Shown one piece after another: positions 23,289 through 32,359 of a stretch of DNA of 46,903 nt (within the stretch, counting starts at the first letter, position 1; every line of letters begins with the position of its first letter). Below the pieces are notes generated by a model. That model made no database searches. It worked only from the letters and a program-made list of their open reading frames with translations, and was not told where the DNA came from. The translations under genes were made by a program, and so were the position numbers. Source of the stretch: Lachnospiraceae bacterium (GTDB lineage: Bacteria > Bacillota > Clostridia > Lachnospirales > Lachnospiraceae); the NCBI GenBank assembly GCA_022510725.1, contig JAFLSW010000017.1, forward strand, positions 1 through 46,903, read 5' to 3'.

Positions 23289-23957
23289 TTATATTTTCAG
23301 GCAGTATCCCACGCCTCGCACGGTGGAAAGGGTCAGGCTGCTGCCCAGGGATTTCATTCTTCTTCTGGCAAAAAAGATATAGTTATCCAGATTGCCGTCC
23401 TCTACGCTGCCATCCGGTCCCCAGATCTTGGATAACAGCAGAGAGCGGGGCAGGGTCTGACCCGGATTGGATAACAGGATCTCAAAAAGGCTGCATTCCC
23501 GCTTGGAAAGGGTACAACTCCCGGTGGGTCCCGTTAGGGTGGATTGGGAGCGCTTTAGGGTCAGGTCCCCTGCTGCAATCAAAGCAGTATCCTCCCATTT
23601 GGCAGGACGCCTTTTGATGCTGCGGATGCGGGCAAGGAGTTCTTCTATGGCAAAGGGCTTTACCAGATAATCGTCGGCTCCCATATCCAGACCGTCTATC
23701 TTGTCCTTTAGCTGTCCCATGGCGGTAATGAGGATCACCGGTGTGGAGCTGATTTTTCGTATCTTTTTTAATAAGGTAAGCCCGTCTATGCCCGGCAGCA
23801 TCCGGTCTAACAGGATACAGTCCCAGGCATTTTCCTTGATCAGCATGTCGGCATCTTCTCCGTCATAACAGCAGTCTACGGCATAACCGCATTTTTGCAG
23901 CTGGGCTGCCAATAAGGCGCATAGTTCTTTGTCATCCTCTATTAATAAGATTCGCAT
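23289..23957 (-). CDS. OmpR/PhoB-family response regulator
   Basis: 222 residues. The receiver domain starts MRILLIEDDKELC, with the phosphoacceptor Asp at 51 (CILLDRMLPG) and the conserved Lys in VKPFAIEELLARI. The C-terminal winged-helix domain has LSKRECSLFEILLSNPGQ and VRGVGYCLKI at its very end. Members bind direct repeats about 11 bp apart; such a repeat lies in the divergent region next to this gene (24025-24042). Promoter sequences for this minus-strand operon and for the lipoprotein gene therefore share one short regulatory region. Confidence 0.93.
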   Translation of the reverse strand: MRILLIEDDKELCALLAAQLQKCGYAVDCCYDGEDADMLIKENAWDCILLDRMLPGIDGLTLLKKIRKISSTPVILITAMGQLKDKIDGLDMGADDYLVKPFAIEELLARIRSIKRRPAKWEDTALIAAGDLTLKRSQSTLTGPTGSCTLSKRECSLFEILLSNPGQTLPRSLLLSKIWGPDGSVEDGNLDNYIFFARRRMKSLGSSLTLSTVRGVGYCLKI

Positions 23958-24014
23958 GTCCTAACCTCTCTTTATCAGTCATGTCTTAAGTATACCAGAA
24001 ATATCTTTATTTTT

Positions 24015-24057
24015 TCTCTAATCTTTAGAGAAAAGTTAGAGATTGCTTTGTTACACT
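24015..24057 (+). promoter_or_regulatory. Probable response-regulator operator and promoter of the lipoprotein operon
   Basis: TTAGAGA occurs at 24025-24031 and again at 24036-24042, an 11-bp period as used by OmpR-type dimers. An inverted half-site TCTCTAA lies at 24015-24021. A -10-like TACACT is at 24052-24057 with no good -35, consistent with an activator-dependent promoter. The ATG follows at 24082 after an AATGGAGGAA site. Confidence 0.55.
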
Positions 24058-24081
24058 GATGGACGAATGGAGGAATAACCT

Positions 24082-26388
24082 ATGAGAACGAGACACACAT
24101 CATGTTACAGTAAAAAAATCACAGCCTTTTTGTTAGCAATGGCTTTGCTTTTCCTTGGGGGCTGCGGCAAGACGAAAACGCCGGAAACCCTGGAGGTACC
24201 GACGGATATGCCGGTAACAAATACAGATCAGGGTGGCGCGGCTTTAAACCCGGCGCCGGGGGCAAAGGGCAGATATCTGGAATCGGATATGCCCCTTCCA
24301 GAAGGAGCAGGTAATATTCGCGCCATGGAGCTTTTGGCAGATGGCAGGCTGGCAGTTTTTGACGGAACAGCAGGCTTCTTTATATCCGAGGATCAGGGTG
24401 AAACTTATCATTATGAAAACACATCCTTTTTGTGGGAGGCGTTGGAAGACGGTGGTTATGTGTACAATGCAGCCATTAGCAAGGATAAGGGACTGTTTGT
24501 GGAATACTACGAAGATGAAGGAAAACATTGGGTTTATCAGGATCCAAATGGGCAGGTCACAAAAAGTGATTTTCAGGGCGGTACAGTATGGCATTATACC
24601 TTCTTAGATGACGGCAGGCTGGTAGGCGGCACATCGGATGGTGTCTATGAGATGAATCTCTCTGAGGGAACCATGTCCAGGATCTGTGCAGCCAAAAGCA
24701 CTGTTTTATATACAAGACAGGCAGGAAACCGGCTTTACATGGTAGAAGAGGACGGAGCGGAAATATACAACATGGAAACCGGAAAATATGAAGAGGATCA
24801 GGTTTTCGCCGACTTTATCAAAGAAGAGGTAGCCAAAAGCCCTGGTTCCTATACAGAAGGATGTCACTCCATTTTGATCTATCCGGGGGATACGGAGGAT
24901 TCTTTGTATATTGCATCTGCAACAGGACTTTACAGACATGTGGCAGGCGGTAGCGTTTTGGAGGAATTGATCAGAGGAAGCTTAAGCAGCATGGGCTCTC
25001 CCACTTCTCTTTTGACCGACATGGTTTCCTTTGAAAAGGACAGCTTTCTGATCTGCTACAATGTATCTCTGTTAAAAGCTTATCGTTATGACCCCGAAGT
25101 TTCGGCGGTGCCGGAGCATCTGTTAAAGGTATACAGCTTAACGGATAATTCTGCCGTGAGAGTGGGGATCAATGCCTATCAGACGGCTCATCCCGATGTT
25201 TACCTCCAATATGAGGTGGGCATGACCGGAACGGACGGTATGACCAGAGAGGATGCCATCCGTAACTTAAATACCGCCCTTTTGTCGGGAGAAGGTCCGG
25301 ATATCCTGATCTTGGACGGACTGCCTATGGATTCCTATGAGGAAAAGGGCGTCTTAGTGGATCTGTCCGGCGAAATAAATGGAATGGCCGCTCAGGGTGC
25401 GGTATTTGAAAATGTGGCCAAGGCCTATGAGAAAAACGGAAGCGTTTATGGTGTACCCGCCTTCTTTTCCTTCCCTATATTGGTGGAAGAAAATCCCAGG
25501 GATGCTTTGGATCCCGATGGTTTGGCGGATACCATCGTAAAGCTGCGGGAAGAGAACCCGAAGGACAATATCATCGGTGTGTACCGAGGAAAGGAAGCCT
25601 TAGGCAGAATGTATGATTTCTATGCCAACGACATTCTCAAAGAAGACGGCACCATTGATCAGCAAGTATTGAAACAGTATCTGACTTTGACAAAGCGGAT
25701 CTGGGATGCGGAAAGCCAGAGCTTAAATATGGAAGTGCTGCAAATGAGAGGCCAGATGGATGAACATTTTGCCAAGATGGGAAGAGGAGATAACTGGTAT
25801 GTGAAGTTCAGTAACCATCAACATTATTGGTTGGAAGAAATGGAATTGTCCATTATGGGAGAGGTAACAGATCTGGGCGACTATGCAGAGATCATCTCCA
25901 TTATGGAAATGCGGGACAAGGGAGAGGGCATCACCCAGTTAAAGGGTACATCCGGCTTTGTCTTTATGCCCAACACGGTGTTAGGCGTCACTGCCTCCGG
26001 TTCCAATCAGGATGCAGCAAAGGACTTTGTCATAAGCATGATTTCTTCTCCGGTTCAGGATGAAAATCTGGGTCTGGGCTTCCCTGTCAACAAAGGGGCG
26101 CTGGAAACCCAGGTTCACAGATATGATGATCAAGACGGCTATGCTTATTCCATCGGCTGGGGCAGCCCTGACGGAGGGATAAACGGCTATAATGTCCGTT
26201 ATCCCAACGAGGCAGAATATGATCAGCTTTTATCCATGATAGAAAGGCTGGATGTTCCTGCCAATACGGATGTGGTATTGCGCCAAAGCATTCTGGAGCT
26301 TTCGGAAGGTGCCATCATAGGTGAAGGAAGGATAGAGGATGCGGTACATGAGATCGTTAACAGGCTTCAGATCTATCTTACGGAATAA
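24082..26388 (+). CDS. Lipoprotein with N-terminal propeller-like part and C-terminal solute-binding domain
   Basis: 768 residues. A lipoprotein signal peptide ends in the lipobox LGGC (Cys 28), so the protein is anchored outside the membrane. Residues about 50-340 look like a beta-propeller: repeated short beta segments with D-G-R motifs and an Asp-box-like SEDQGETY. Residues about 350-768 follow family 1 extracellular solute-binding proteins (ILILDGLPMDSYEEKGVLVDLS, FVFMPNTVLGVTASGSNQDAAKDFV). Length is nearly twice that of a plain sugar-binding protein. Two sugar-type permeases follow at once, so it should feed or sense a ligand for them. Ligand not deducible. The permease start overlaps the end of this gene. 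Confidence 0.8.
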   Translation: MRTRHTSCYSKKITAFLLAMALLFLGGCGKTKTPETLEVPTDMPVTNTDQGGAALNPAPGAKGRYLESDMPLPEGAGNIRAMELLADGRLAVFDGTAGFFISEDQGETYHYENTSFLWEALEDGGYVYNAAISKDKGLFVEYYEDEGKHWVYQDPNGQVTKSDFQGGTVWHYTFLDDGRLVGGTSDGVYEMNLSEGTMSRICAAKSTVLYTRQAGNRLYMVEEDGAEIYNMETGKYEEDQVFADFIKEEVAKSPGSYTEGCHSILIYPGDTEDSLYIASATGLYRHVAGGSVLEELIRGSLSSMGSPTSLLTDMVSFEKDSFLICYNVSLLKAYRYDPEVSAVPEHLLKVYSLTDNSAVRVGINAYQTAHPDVYLQYEVGMTGTDGMTREDAIRNLNTALLSGEGPDILILDGLPMDSYEEKGVLVDLSGEINGMAAQGAVFENVAKAYEKNGSVYGVPAFFSFPILVEENPRDALDPDGLADTIVKLREENPKDNIIGVYRGKEALGRMYDFYANDILKEDGTIDQQVLKQYLTLTKRIWDAESQSLNMEVLQMRGQMDEHFAKMGRGDNWYVKFSNHQHYWLEEMELSIMGEVTDLGDYAEIISIMEMRDKGEGITQLKGTSGFVFMPNTVLGVTASGSNQDAAKDFVISMISSPVQDENLGLGFPVNKGALETQVHRYDDQDGYAYSIGWGSPDGGINGYNVRYPNEAEYDQLLSMIERLDVPANTDVVLRQSILELSEGAIIGEGRIEDAVHEIVNRLQIYLTE

Positions 26389-27238
26389 AATAAAAGGATA
26401 TCATAAACTGGCGGTCCTGGGCTTTCTTCTGCCCGGACTGTCGGGGGTATCCTTATTTGTATTTTTACCTTTTTTTGATGTGGTAAGGCGTTCCTTTATG
26501 ACCGTGGCGGCGGATAAAAGTGCGGGGCTTTCCAATTATAAGATGGTCCTTTCCAATCAGGCATTTCGATTAGCATCGACTAACACATTCCGATTTGTTT
26601 TTATCTGCATTCCGCTTTTGGTAGGCATATCCTTGTGGATTGCATACGGACTCAGTAGATGCCGTTATATGGAACTGTTAAAATCCGCTTACCTTTTGCC
26701 CCTTGCCATTCCCACGGCAGCAGTAGTGCTAGTCTGGAAGCTGCTGTTTCATAAACAGGGTATGATAAATGCCTGTATAGAAGTCTTGGGAGGAACCGGT
26801 CCGGATTTTATGGGTACTTCCTTATCCTTCTGGGTGCTGGTGGTCAGTTATCTATGGAAAAATCTGGGCTATACGGTAGTGCTGTGGCTGGCCGGCATTT
26901 TTGCCATCCCGGAAGGTATCGTGGAAGCGGCCAGGGTAGACGGGGCAGGAGAAAAGGCAGTTTTTTTTCGCATCATCCTGCCTAATCTGAAGCCTACCCT
27001 ATATACCATTACGGTCCTTTCTTTCTTAAATTCTTTTAAGGTGTTCAGAGAGGCATATCTGGTGGCAGGATCTTATCCTCAGGAGGATATGTACCTGTTA
27101 CAACATTTGTTTAACAATTGGTTTCTCAATCTGGATATGGATAAAATGGCAGCGGGAGCGGTTCTCACGGGAATGGTGCTGTTCGTATTTATCTTCCTGC
27201 TTCAGATATTTTGGGACAGAAAAGAGGAATGGACATGA
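26339..27238 (+). CDS. Sugar-type ABC transporter permease 1
   Basis: 299 residues with six predicted helices, related to MalF/LacF-type permeases (carbohydrate uptake 1 family). The EAA loop that contacts the ATPase reads EAARVDGAGEKAVFFRIILPNLKPT and is intact. The start at ATG 26339 lies 50 nt inside the lipoprotein gene after AAGGAAGGA; an ATG at 26348 is an alternative. The end overlaps the next permease by ATGA, implying translational coupling. No ATPase gene is in the operon, so a shared MsmX-like ATPase elsewhere is likely. Confidence 0.88.
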   Translation: MRYMRSLTGFRSILRNKIKGYHKLAVLGFLLPGLSGVSLFVFLPFFDVVRRSFMTVAADKSAGLSNYKMVLSNQAFRLASTNTFRFVFICIPLLVGISLWIAYGLSRCRYMELLKSAYLLPLAIPTAAVVLVWKLLFHKQGMINACIEVLGGTGPDFMGTSLSFWVLVVSYLWKNLGYTVVLWLAGIFAIPEGIVEAARVDGAGEKAVFFRIILPNLKPTLYTITVLSFLNSFKVFREAYLVAGSYPQEDMYLLQHLFNNWFLNLDMDKMAAGAVLTGMVLFVFIFLLQIFWDRKEEWT

Positions 27239-28083
27239 AACATGAAATCAAAACAGGCGGGGTTCTGGCTCTTTTTGGGGTGGCTCTTTTGATCTGTCTG
27301 CCGGTCTTTTTACTTTTTTGCGGTTCACTGCAGGGAGGGGATGAATTAAAGTCGGAGCTTGCTCCTATTTTGGGAGAAGGGATGGATACCATCGATTTTC
27401 ATTTGTTTCCCGCTTATCCTACTTTGGTTCATTATCTGGAAGTGTTTTTTGACAGACCGGAATTTTATACCGTCCTTTTCAACTCTTTTTGGATCGTGAC
27501 AGGGACCCTGTTGGGGCATCTGATCTTCGGTCTGCCTTCTGCATGGGCCTTTGCCAGATTTGAATTTCCGGGAAAAAGGATCTTGTTTTTTCTGTATGTG
27601 GTGTTAATGATGCTGCCTTTTTCCGTTACTATGCTGTCCCAGTATCTGGTGTTGAACCGACTGGCTTTACTGGACAGTTTGTGGGGGATCATTTTGCCCG
27701 GTGCCTTTTCCACTTTTCCGGTATTCATTATGTACAGAGGTTTTACCGCCATTCCCAAGGGGATGTTGGAAGCGGCAAGGATCGATGGGGCAGGAGAATG
27801 GCAGTTGTTCTTCCATATCGGTCTGCCTCTGGGCTACAGTGGAGTAGCTTCCGCCCTGGTGCTGGGATTTTTGGAATATTTCAGTCTCATCGAACAGCCC
27901 CTTGCCTTTTTAAAGGAACGGGCTTTATGGCCGCTGTCTTTATATCTGCCAAACATCGGTCTTTCCGATGCGGGCTATGCCTTTGCGGCTTCCGTGATCA
28001 CATTGCTTCCTGCTTTGGCAGTATTTGCATTGGGACGGGATTATCTGGAAAAGGGCATTGTGGCAGCAGGCATGAAGGAGTGA
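27235..28083 (+). CDS. Sugar-type ABC transporter permease 2
   Basis: 282 residues, MalG/LacG-type. The EAA loop EAARIDGAGEWQLFFHIGLPLG is intact. The N-terminal helix is GVLALFGVALLICLPVFLLF. I choose ATG 27235, six nt after AGAGGA; ATG 27229 overlaps the ribosome site, and the open frame starting at TTG 27211 is unlikely. The last helix is followed by a short tail ending VAAGMKE. It partners permease 1 as a heterodimer. The adaptor gene starts three nt later. Confidence 0.88.
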   Translation: MKHEIKTGGVLALFGVALLICLPVFLLFCGSLQGGDELKSELAPILGEGMDTIDFHLFPAYPTLVHYLEVFFDRPEFYTVLFNSFWIVTGTLLGHLIFGLPSAWAFARFEFPGKRILFFLYVVLMMLPFSVTMLSQYLVLNRLALLDSLWGIILPGAFSTFPVFIMYRGFTAIPKGMLEAARIDGAGEWQLFFHIGLPLGYSGVASALVLGFLEYFSLIEQPLAFLKERALWPLSLYLPNIGLSDAGYAFAASVITLLPALAVFALGRDYLEKGIVAAGMKE

Positions 28084-28086
28084 TCT

Positions 28087-29538
28087 ATGGAAAAAATAGT
28101 AAAAGCAATACAGACATTTTTTCAAAAGAATAAAAAAGCCAAAAAGGCTGCGGTCATACTATGCGTCCTACTTTTGGCAGGCAGTTTGATCTCCAGAGGC
28201 ATTTATACGGCAGTGCTTCCCAGAGTGGGAACGGAGAGGCCGGTCTATCGCAATCTGGAACATCAGGTATTTGGAGAAGGCAGACTTGTGGCAAATAAAG
28301 AGGTCAGCGTTTATGGTGAGGATGGACTGCGGGTGGCTTATATCCTGGTAAAGGAAGGGCAGGAGGTGGAGCCGGGAACCCCTCTTTTGCAATATGACTT
28401 GGAAGATCTGGGTGAATTAATAGAAGAAGTCAGACTGGAAGAAGAAAGGCTGAATATCCAGATCGAGACCTTAGAGTATAATCAGGGCTTGAGTCAAAAA
28501 GAACGGGATAAAGGCAGGGCCCGGGCGGCGGAGGACTATCAAAATACCCAGCAGGAAAATGCTTCCGATGCGGCAAGAGCCCAGGAGACCATAGCCAAGG
28601 CACAGAATGAGTTAGACAGCTATCCCACATGGGAAACCTATCTTGCCGACTATCTGAAGGCACATCAGAAAACCGTGTCCGGCAATACCCTGTCTGAAAT
28701 AGATAGGGCCTTATTGGAAAAAACTGCCCGTGAAGAATGGGAACAGGGAAGACAGATTCTGATAGATCAGGTTTTGGCAAAACAGGAGGCAGCAGATAAC
28801 ATTTCCGGACAAAATGGGGAGTCTTTAAAACAGGCAAAGAGAGCCTTGGAGGATGCCTTGGCAAATTCTCCCAAGGACAGTTCCCTTTCCCTTTTGCGGC
28901 TGGAAAGGGAGGTGGTATCTAAAGAACTGGCCCTTTATGAGCAGATTGCAAAAGAAGAAGGAATCGTAAGAGCAGAACTGGCCGGTACCGTGACAACCAT
29001 CCTCATAGAAGAAAGCGGCCGGGTGGCCGACAGACCTCTTATGAAGATCGGGGACAGAGCTGCCGGGTTTTATTTTGAAAGCGTCATCGGCAGAGAGGAG
29101 AGAAAGCAGGTATCCGTAGGAGATGAAGCGCAGCTTACCATCGGAGCGGACAAGAAAAGAATCACCGGTGAGATCATTTCCATAGAGGAAAACGGGCAGG
29201 AGGGCTATCTTCTAACGATCAGTCCGACAGAAGATGTAGGCAGCTTGGGAGAAGAAGGAGAAATGAAAGTAGTCAGACAGGAAGCGGACAGATGTCTGAC
29301 GGTTCCCTTAACGGCGCTGCGTCAGGAAAACGGCAATAAGTTTGTGTTGGTCATAGAGGAAAGACAGACGATTTTGGGGACGGAATGGATCGCAGTAAAA
29401 AGAAATGTACAGGTCCGCTCTCAGAATTCCACTTATGCAGCATTGGAATCCGGATCCCTTTCTGAAGAGGATCAGGTGATCACAGATGCAACGAAACCGA
29501 TGGGGGAAGGCGATGTCATTCGCCTGATAGAGCCATGA
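28087..29538 (+). CDS. HlyD/RND-type membrane-fusion adaptor
   Basis: 483 residues. One N-terminal helix (about 19-40) anchors it, the rest being outside. A biotinyl-lipoyl-like half (VYGEDGLRVAYILVKEGQEVEPGTPLLQYD) precedes a long coiled coil (about 115-300, rich in Glu/Gln/Ala/Lys). The second lipoyl half (VRAELAGTVTTILIEESGRVADRPLM) and a barrel domain follow. Adaptors of this type join an inner-membrane transporter to the outside in MacA/MacB-like systems. Here it stands between sugar permeases and a MacB-like protein, which is an odd mixture. It overlaps the next gene by 4 nt. Confidence 0.8.
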   Translation: MEKIVKAIQTFFQKNKKAKKAAVILCVLLLAGSLISRGIYTAVLPRVGTERPVYRNLEHQVFGEGRLVANKEVSVYGEDGLRVAYILVKEGQEVEPGTPLLQYDLEDLGELIEEVRLEEERLNIQIETLEYNQGLSQKERDKGRARAAEDYQNTQQENASDAARAQETIAKAQNELDSYPTWETYLADYLKAHQKTVSGNTLSEIDRALLEKTAREEWEQGRQILIDQVLAKQEAADNISGQNGESLKQAKRALEDALANSPKDSSLSLLRLEREVVSKELALYEQIAKEEGIVRAELAGTVTTILIEESGRVADRPLMKIGDRAAGFYFESVIGREERKQVSVGDEAQLTIGADKKRITGEIISIEENGQEGYLLTISPTEDVGSLGEEGEMKVVRQEADRCLTVPLTALRQENGNKFVLVIEERQTILGTEWIAVKRNVQVRSQNSTYAALESGSLSEEDQVITDATKPMGEGDVIRLIEP

Positions 29539-30449
29539 TGGAACAAAAAGAACAAACAACAAAGTCAAACAATGCGGCAGCGGTATGTACATTGGTGCTG
29601 TTATATCTTGCAGTCATTTGTCTGTTGATACACAGCTGTTATCGGGTGCAAGAAACAAAAGAACTGGATGCATTTGGTATCTATAAGCTTTCCGTACCTT
29701 TTAGTGCGCATGAAGCGGCAGGGATCTTTGAGAGAAATGAGGAGTACAGACATCAGCTTTTATTTTTCAGGGAAGAGACTTCCGGGTCCATTACATTTCC
29801 GGAATTTAACAAAACTGTGGTAACAAGGGTGATCTGTATCTATGGAGACAGCAATCTTTTATTCGGAAACAATTATCCCTTGGAACCTTCCGATTCCAAA
29901 GGATGCCTTTTGGGAGAGGATGCAGCCTATGTACTTTTTGGAAGCACACATGCGGCAGGAGAAAGTCTGTACTATGGTGGGCAATGTTATGAAATCAGGG
30001 ATGTGATACCGGACTGGGACGGATTGGTCATTGAGGAAGCAGGCATCGGAGAATTTGTTTATGCAGGAATGCCGAAGGATCAGGAACGATCTTTAGTCAG
30101 TTTTTTAGAAAACGGAGAGGGTATGGCTCTGATAAAACAATCCTTCCGTTTTTATCAGATCCTCGCCAGGCTGGAGTTGTTTCTTTCTATGGTTTTGCTT
30201 TATGGCATGACAGCCGGTCTGCTTTACCAAAAAACAGGGAAGAAACCGCTGGTGAGAAAAGCAGCTTTCGCAGCATTTGCAGCATTTTTCTTAGCAGGAG
30301 TCATCTATGTTTGTTCCTTCCCCATAGAAAGCATACCGGACCGGGTTTCCGATATCGGGGCATGGAGCGCTTATTTAACCAATGAGTGGACAAATTTCAA
30401 AGCTTTTCTGGGCGGCAGAGAATTTTTTTATCCTTCTCAAATCCTTTGA
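29535..30449 (+). CDS. Shortened MacB-like permease protein
   Basis: 304 residues. Helix at about 13-35 (CTLVLLYLAVICLLIHSCY), then an extracellular part of about 170 residues containing GCLLGEDAAYVLFGSTHAAGESLYYGG, which matches the MacB extracellular signature (ERxAxxLFGxxxxxGxxLxxxG). Two further helices (LELFLSMVLLYGMTAGLLY; AAFAAFFLAGVIYVCSF) follow. MacB-type permeases have four helices and a fused or adjacent ATPase; here I see three helices and no ATPase. It may cooperate with the adaptor encoded just upstream, or be a structural relic. The overlap of 4 nt with the adaptor gene supports a joint complex. Confidence 0.62.
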   Translation: MMEQKEQTTKSNNAAAVCTLVLLYLAVICLLIHSCYRVQETKELDAFGIYKLSVPFSAHEAAGIFERNEEYRHQLLFFREETSGSITFPEFNKTVVTRVICIYGDSNLLFGNNYPLEPSDSKGCLLGEDAAYVLFGSTHAAGESLYYGGQCYEIRDVIPDWDGLVIEEAGIGEFVYAGMPKDQERSLVSFLENGEGMALIKQSFRFYQILARLELFLSMVLLYGMTAGLLYQKTGKKPLVRKAAFAAFAAFFLAGVIYVCSFPIESIPDRVSDIGAWSAYLTNEWTNFKAFLGGREFFYPSQIL

Positions 30450-30508
30450 ATCATGATATCATAATCACAAGCGGCTGCGAAGGATTGGCAGCCAAAGGAG
30501 ATGAAAAG

Positions 30509-31678
30509 ATGAAAAAAGGATATGTGCCGGGAATTGGTCTTTTACTGCTGTTGGCAGTGACCGGATGTACAAATACCATAGAGGAAACAAAGCCTCTTCC
30601 GATGCCTGTTGTAGAGGGAGAAACGCAGGAAGATGAAATACAGGAAATAAATCAGGCGGTTTCCGTCACGATCTACTACGGAAATGCCCAGGCGGACGGA
30701 CTGGAGAAAAAGGAAGTGGAGATTTCTGCCCTTACGCCTGAAAATCTCGTTGGACAGCTTTCTGTTATGAATGTGGTATCCATTGATACCAAGGTAAATT
30801 CCTTTACGCAGGAGGGAACAGCTTTAAAACTGGATCTGTCCAAAGGATTTGTAAGCTATCTTAATATGATGGGTACCAGCGGAGAATATATTGTCATGGG
30901 CGGCATAGTCAATACCTTTTTGGATGCCTATGATGCGGAAAATATCCTGATCACTGTGGAAGGCGGCGTTTTAGAGACCGGTCATGCCAGCTATGAAGCG
31001 CCCCTTACTTTCTTTGAGACCGGTTCGGCAAATGAGTCTGAAGAAGAGGATTCCCGGGCGAAAGAACCCGTAAAATACAGGCTGACGGATGAAACTTATC
31101 AAAAAGATGGCGTGACGATCTATTATCCTCAATTTGTGGATATGTCGGATTCGGAATTGGAGAAGGAATGGAATGAGATGATCCGTAAGATCGCCATAGA
31201 AAGCATCATTGCCGAGGATACAGAGGATATCGCCTATGTGGACTGCAAGGTGGACTATGAGATCGCTTCCTGCGATACAGAGTTTGTTTCCTTTGTTTTC
31301 CGTATCACAGGAGCAGAGCCCGAAGTGAGGGATACTTTTGCCATCAGTTTTGATATGGTGGATCGGAAAGTGGTGCGTTTGTCTGACTGGAAGGATGCCC
31401 TTGATGAAACGGTGGGCAATCTTACAAACAGGGGATATTACAAGATTCTCAACAAAGACATCGACAGAGAAGAATTTGACGAGATCATGAAACCTGTTTC
31501 TCCTTCTGCAGACGAATACAGGGAAGAATTTATGCAGTATGACTATGATTCGACGGATCTGACAAGGCGGCCTTATGGTACCAGCTATATTAAGGACGGC
31601 AATCTTGTCATCATCATGGATATGAAGACGGCAGCCGGTAATACGGTGGAGATCGATACCGGTATCCGGGTCAGATAG
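30509..31678 (+). CDS. GerMN-domain lipoprotein
   Basis: 389 residues from ATG 30509, preceded by AAAGGAG; the frame opens further upstream without a ribosome site. The lipobox is VTGC (Cys 20). Residues about 45-170 are a GerMN domain (VTIYYGNAQADGLEKKEVEI, LKLDLSKGFVSYL), a module found in germination and cell-envelope proteins. Residues about 190-389 resemble the DUF3298/DUF4163 (RsiV-like) extracellular module (ITGAEPEVRDTFAISFDMVDRKVVRLSDW). Exact role unknown; an envelope-binding function in the operon's complex is inference. 59 nt after the MacB-like gene. Confidence 0.78.
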   Translation: MKKGYVPGIGLLLLLAVTGCTNTIEETKPLPMPVVEGETQEDEIQEINQAVSVTIYYGNAQADGLEKKEVEISALTPENLVGQLSVMNVVSIDTKVNSFTQEGTALKLDLSKGFVSYLNMMGTSGEYIVMGGIVNTFLDAYDAENILITVEGGVLETGHASYEAPLTFFETGSANESEEEDSRAKEPVKYRLTDETYQKDGVTIYYPQFVDMSDSELEKEWNEMIRKIAIESIIAEDTEDIAYVDCKVDYEIASCDTEFVSFVFRITGAEPEVRDTFAISFDMVDRKVVRLSDWKDALDETVGNLTNRGYYKILNKDIDREEFDEIMKPVSPSADEYREEFMQYDYDSTDLTRRPYGTSYIKDGNLVIIMDMKTAAGNTVEIDTGIRVR

Positions 31679-31694
31679 AAAGGGGCGGTTTTAG

Positions 31695-32321
31695 TTGGAA
31701 CAGGCAAATGAAACGGAACAGCTGATCTTTGACATTGCAAGAGCGGAATGGGATTTATTCCAAAATGTACAAAACACAGGGGGAAGGGCATCCTGTCAGG
31801 ATGATCCGGATACCTTTTTTAAGATGCGTATGAGCCAGTGGATGATCTATTCCAAAGAGATATTGGAAAGCTATTTTGCGGATCTGCAGGAAGCCATCGG
31901 GGAAGGCCGCAATCTTATTTTTGAAAAATACGCTTATATGATGGAAACCACTTATCCTGAGGAGTATGAAGAGCTAAAGGCGCATCTGCCGGAGGTTTCA
32001 AAGCAAAAGGAAGTATGGGTCGAGGAACTGGCAAAGATCCATGTGAACTGGGATGAAGAAGTCTTACAAAAATATCCTCATGTAAGAGGAAACGGAAGAG
32101 TGCTGAAAACAGAAGAGGACAGCGTAGTAAACGGATCCTCTTCGGAAAGCTATTTAAAGGGAGAGTACAAGACTTATTCCGAAAAGACCCTTTCTTTGAT
32201 CCGCCAGGCAGTCCTGCATGCCGTGGAAAAAGGCGAAAACCTGGCAGAGCAGATCATGGAAAATGAAGTGAAGTTTTTTGGTTATGCATCATTGCAGGAT
32301 GCAGAAGAAAAAATGAGATAA
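31695..32321 (+). CDS. DUF4125 family protein
   Basis: 208 residues, all-alpha, cytosolic, no signal peptide. LIFDIARAEWDLFQNVQNTGGRASCQDDPDTFFKMRMSQW (residues about 9-48) is the characteristic DUF4125 pattern. The start appears to be TTG 31695, nine nt after AAAGGGG; no in-frame ATG is available nearby. The family has no known function and in many Firmicutes occurs alone. It lies 16 nt after the GerMN gene, so it belongs to the same operon. Confidence 0.8.
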   Translation: MEQANETEQLIFDIARAEWDLFQNVQNTGGRASCQDDPDTFFKMRMSQWMIYSKEILESYFADLQEAIGEGRNLIFEKYAYMMETTYPEEYEELKAHLPEVSKQKEVWVEELAKIHVNWDEEVLQKYPHVRGNGRVLKTEEDSVVNGSSSESYLKGEYKTYSEKTLSLIRQAVLHAVEKGENLAEQIMENEVKFFGYASLQDAEEKMR

Positions 32322-32359
32322 TATGTTGAGCAAATGACAGAATAGCGGGAGGCATAGGG

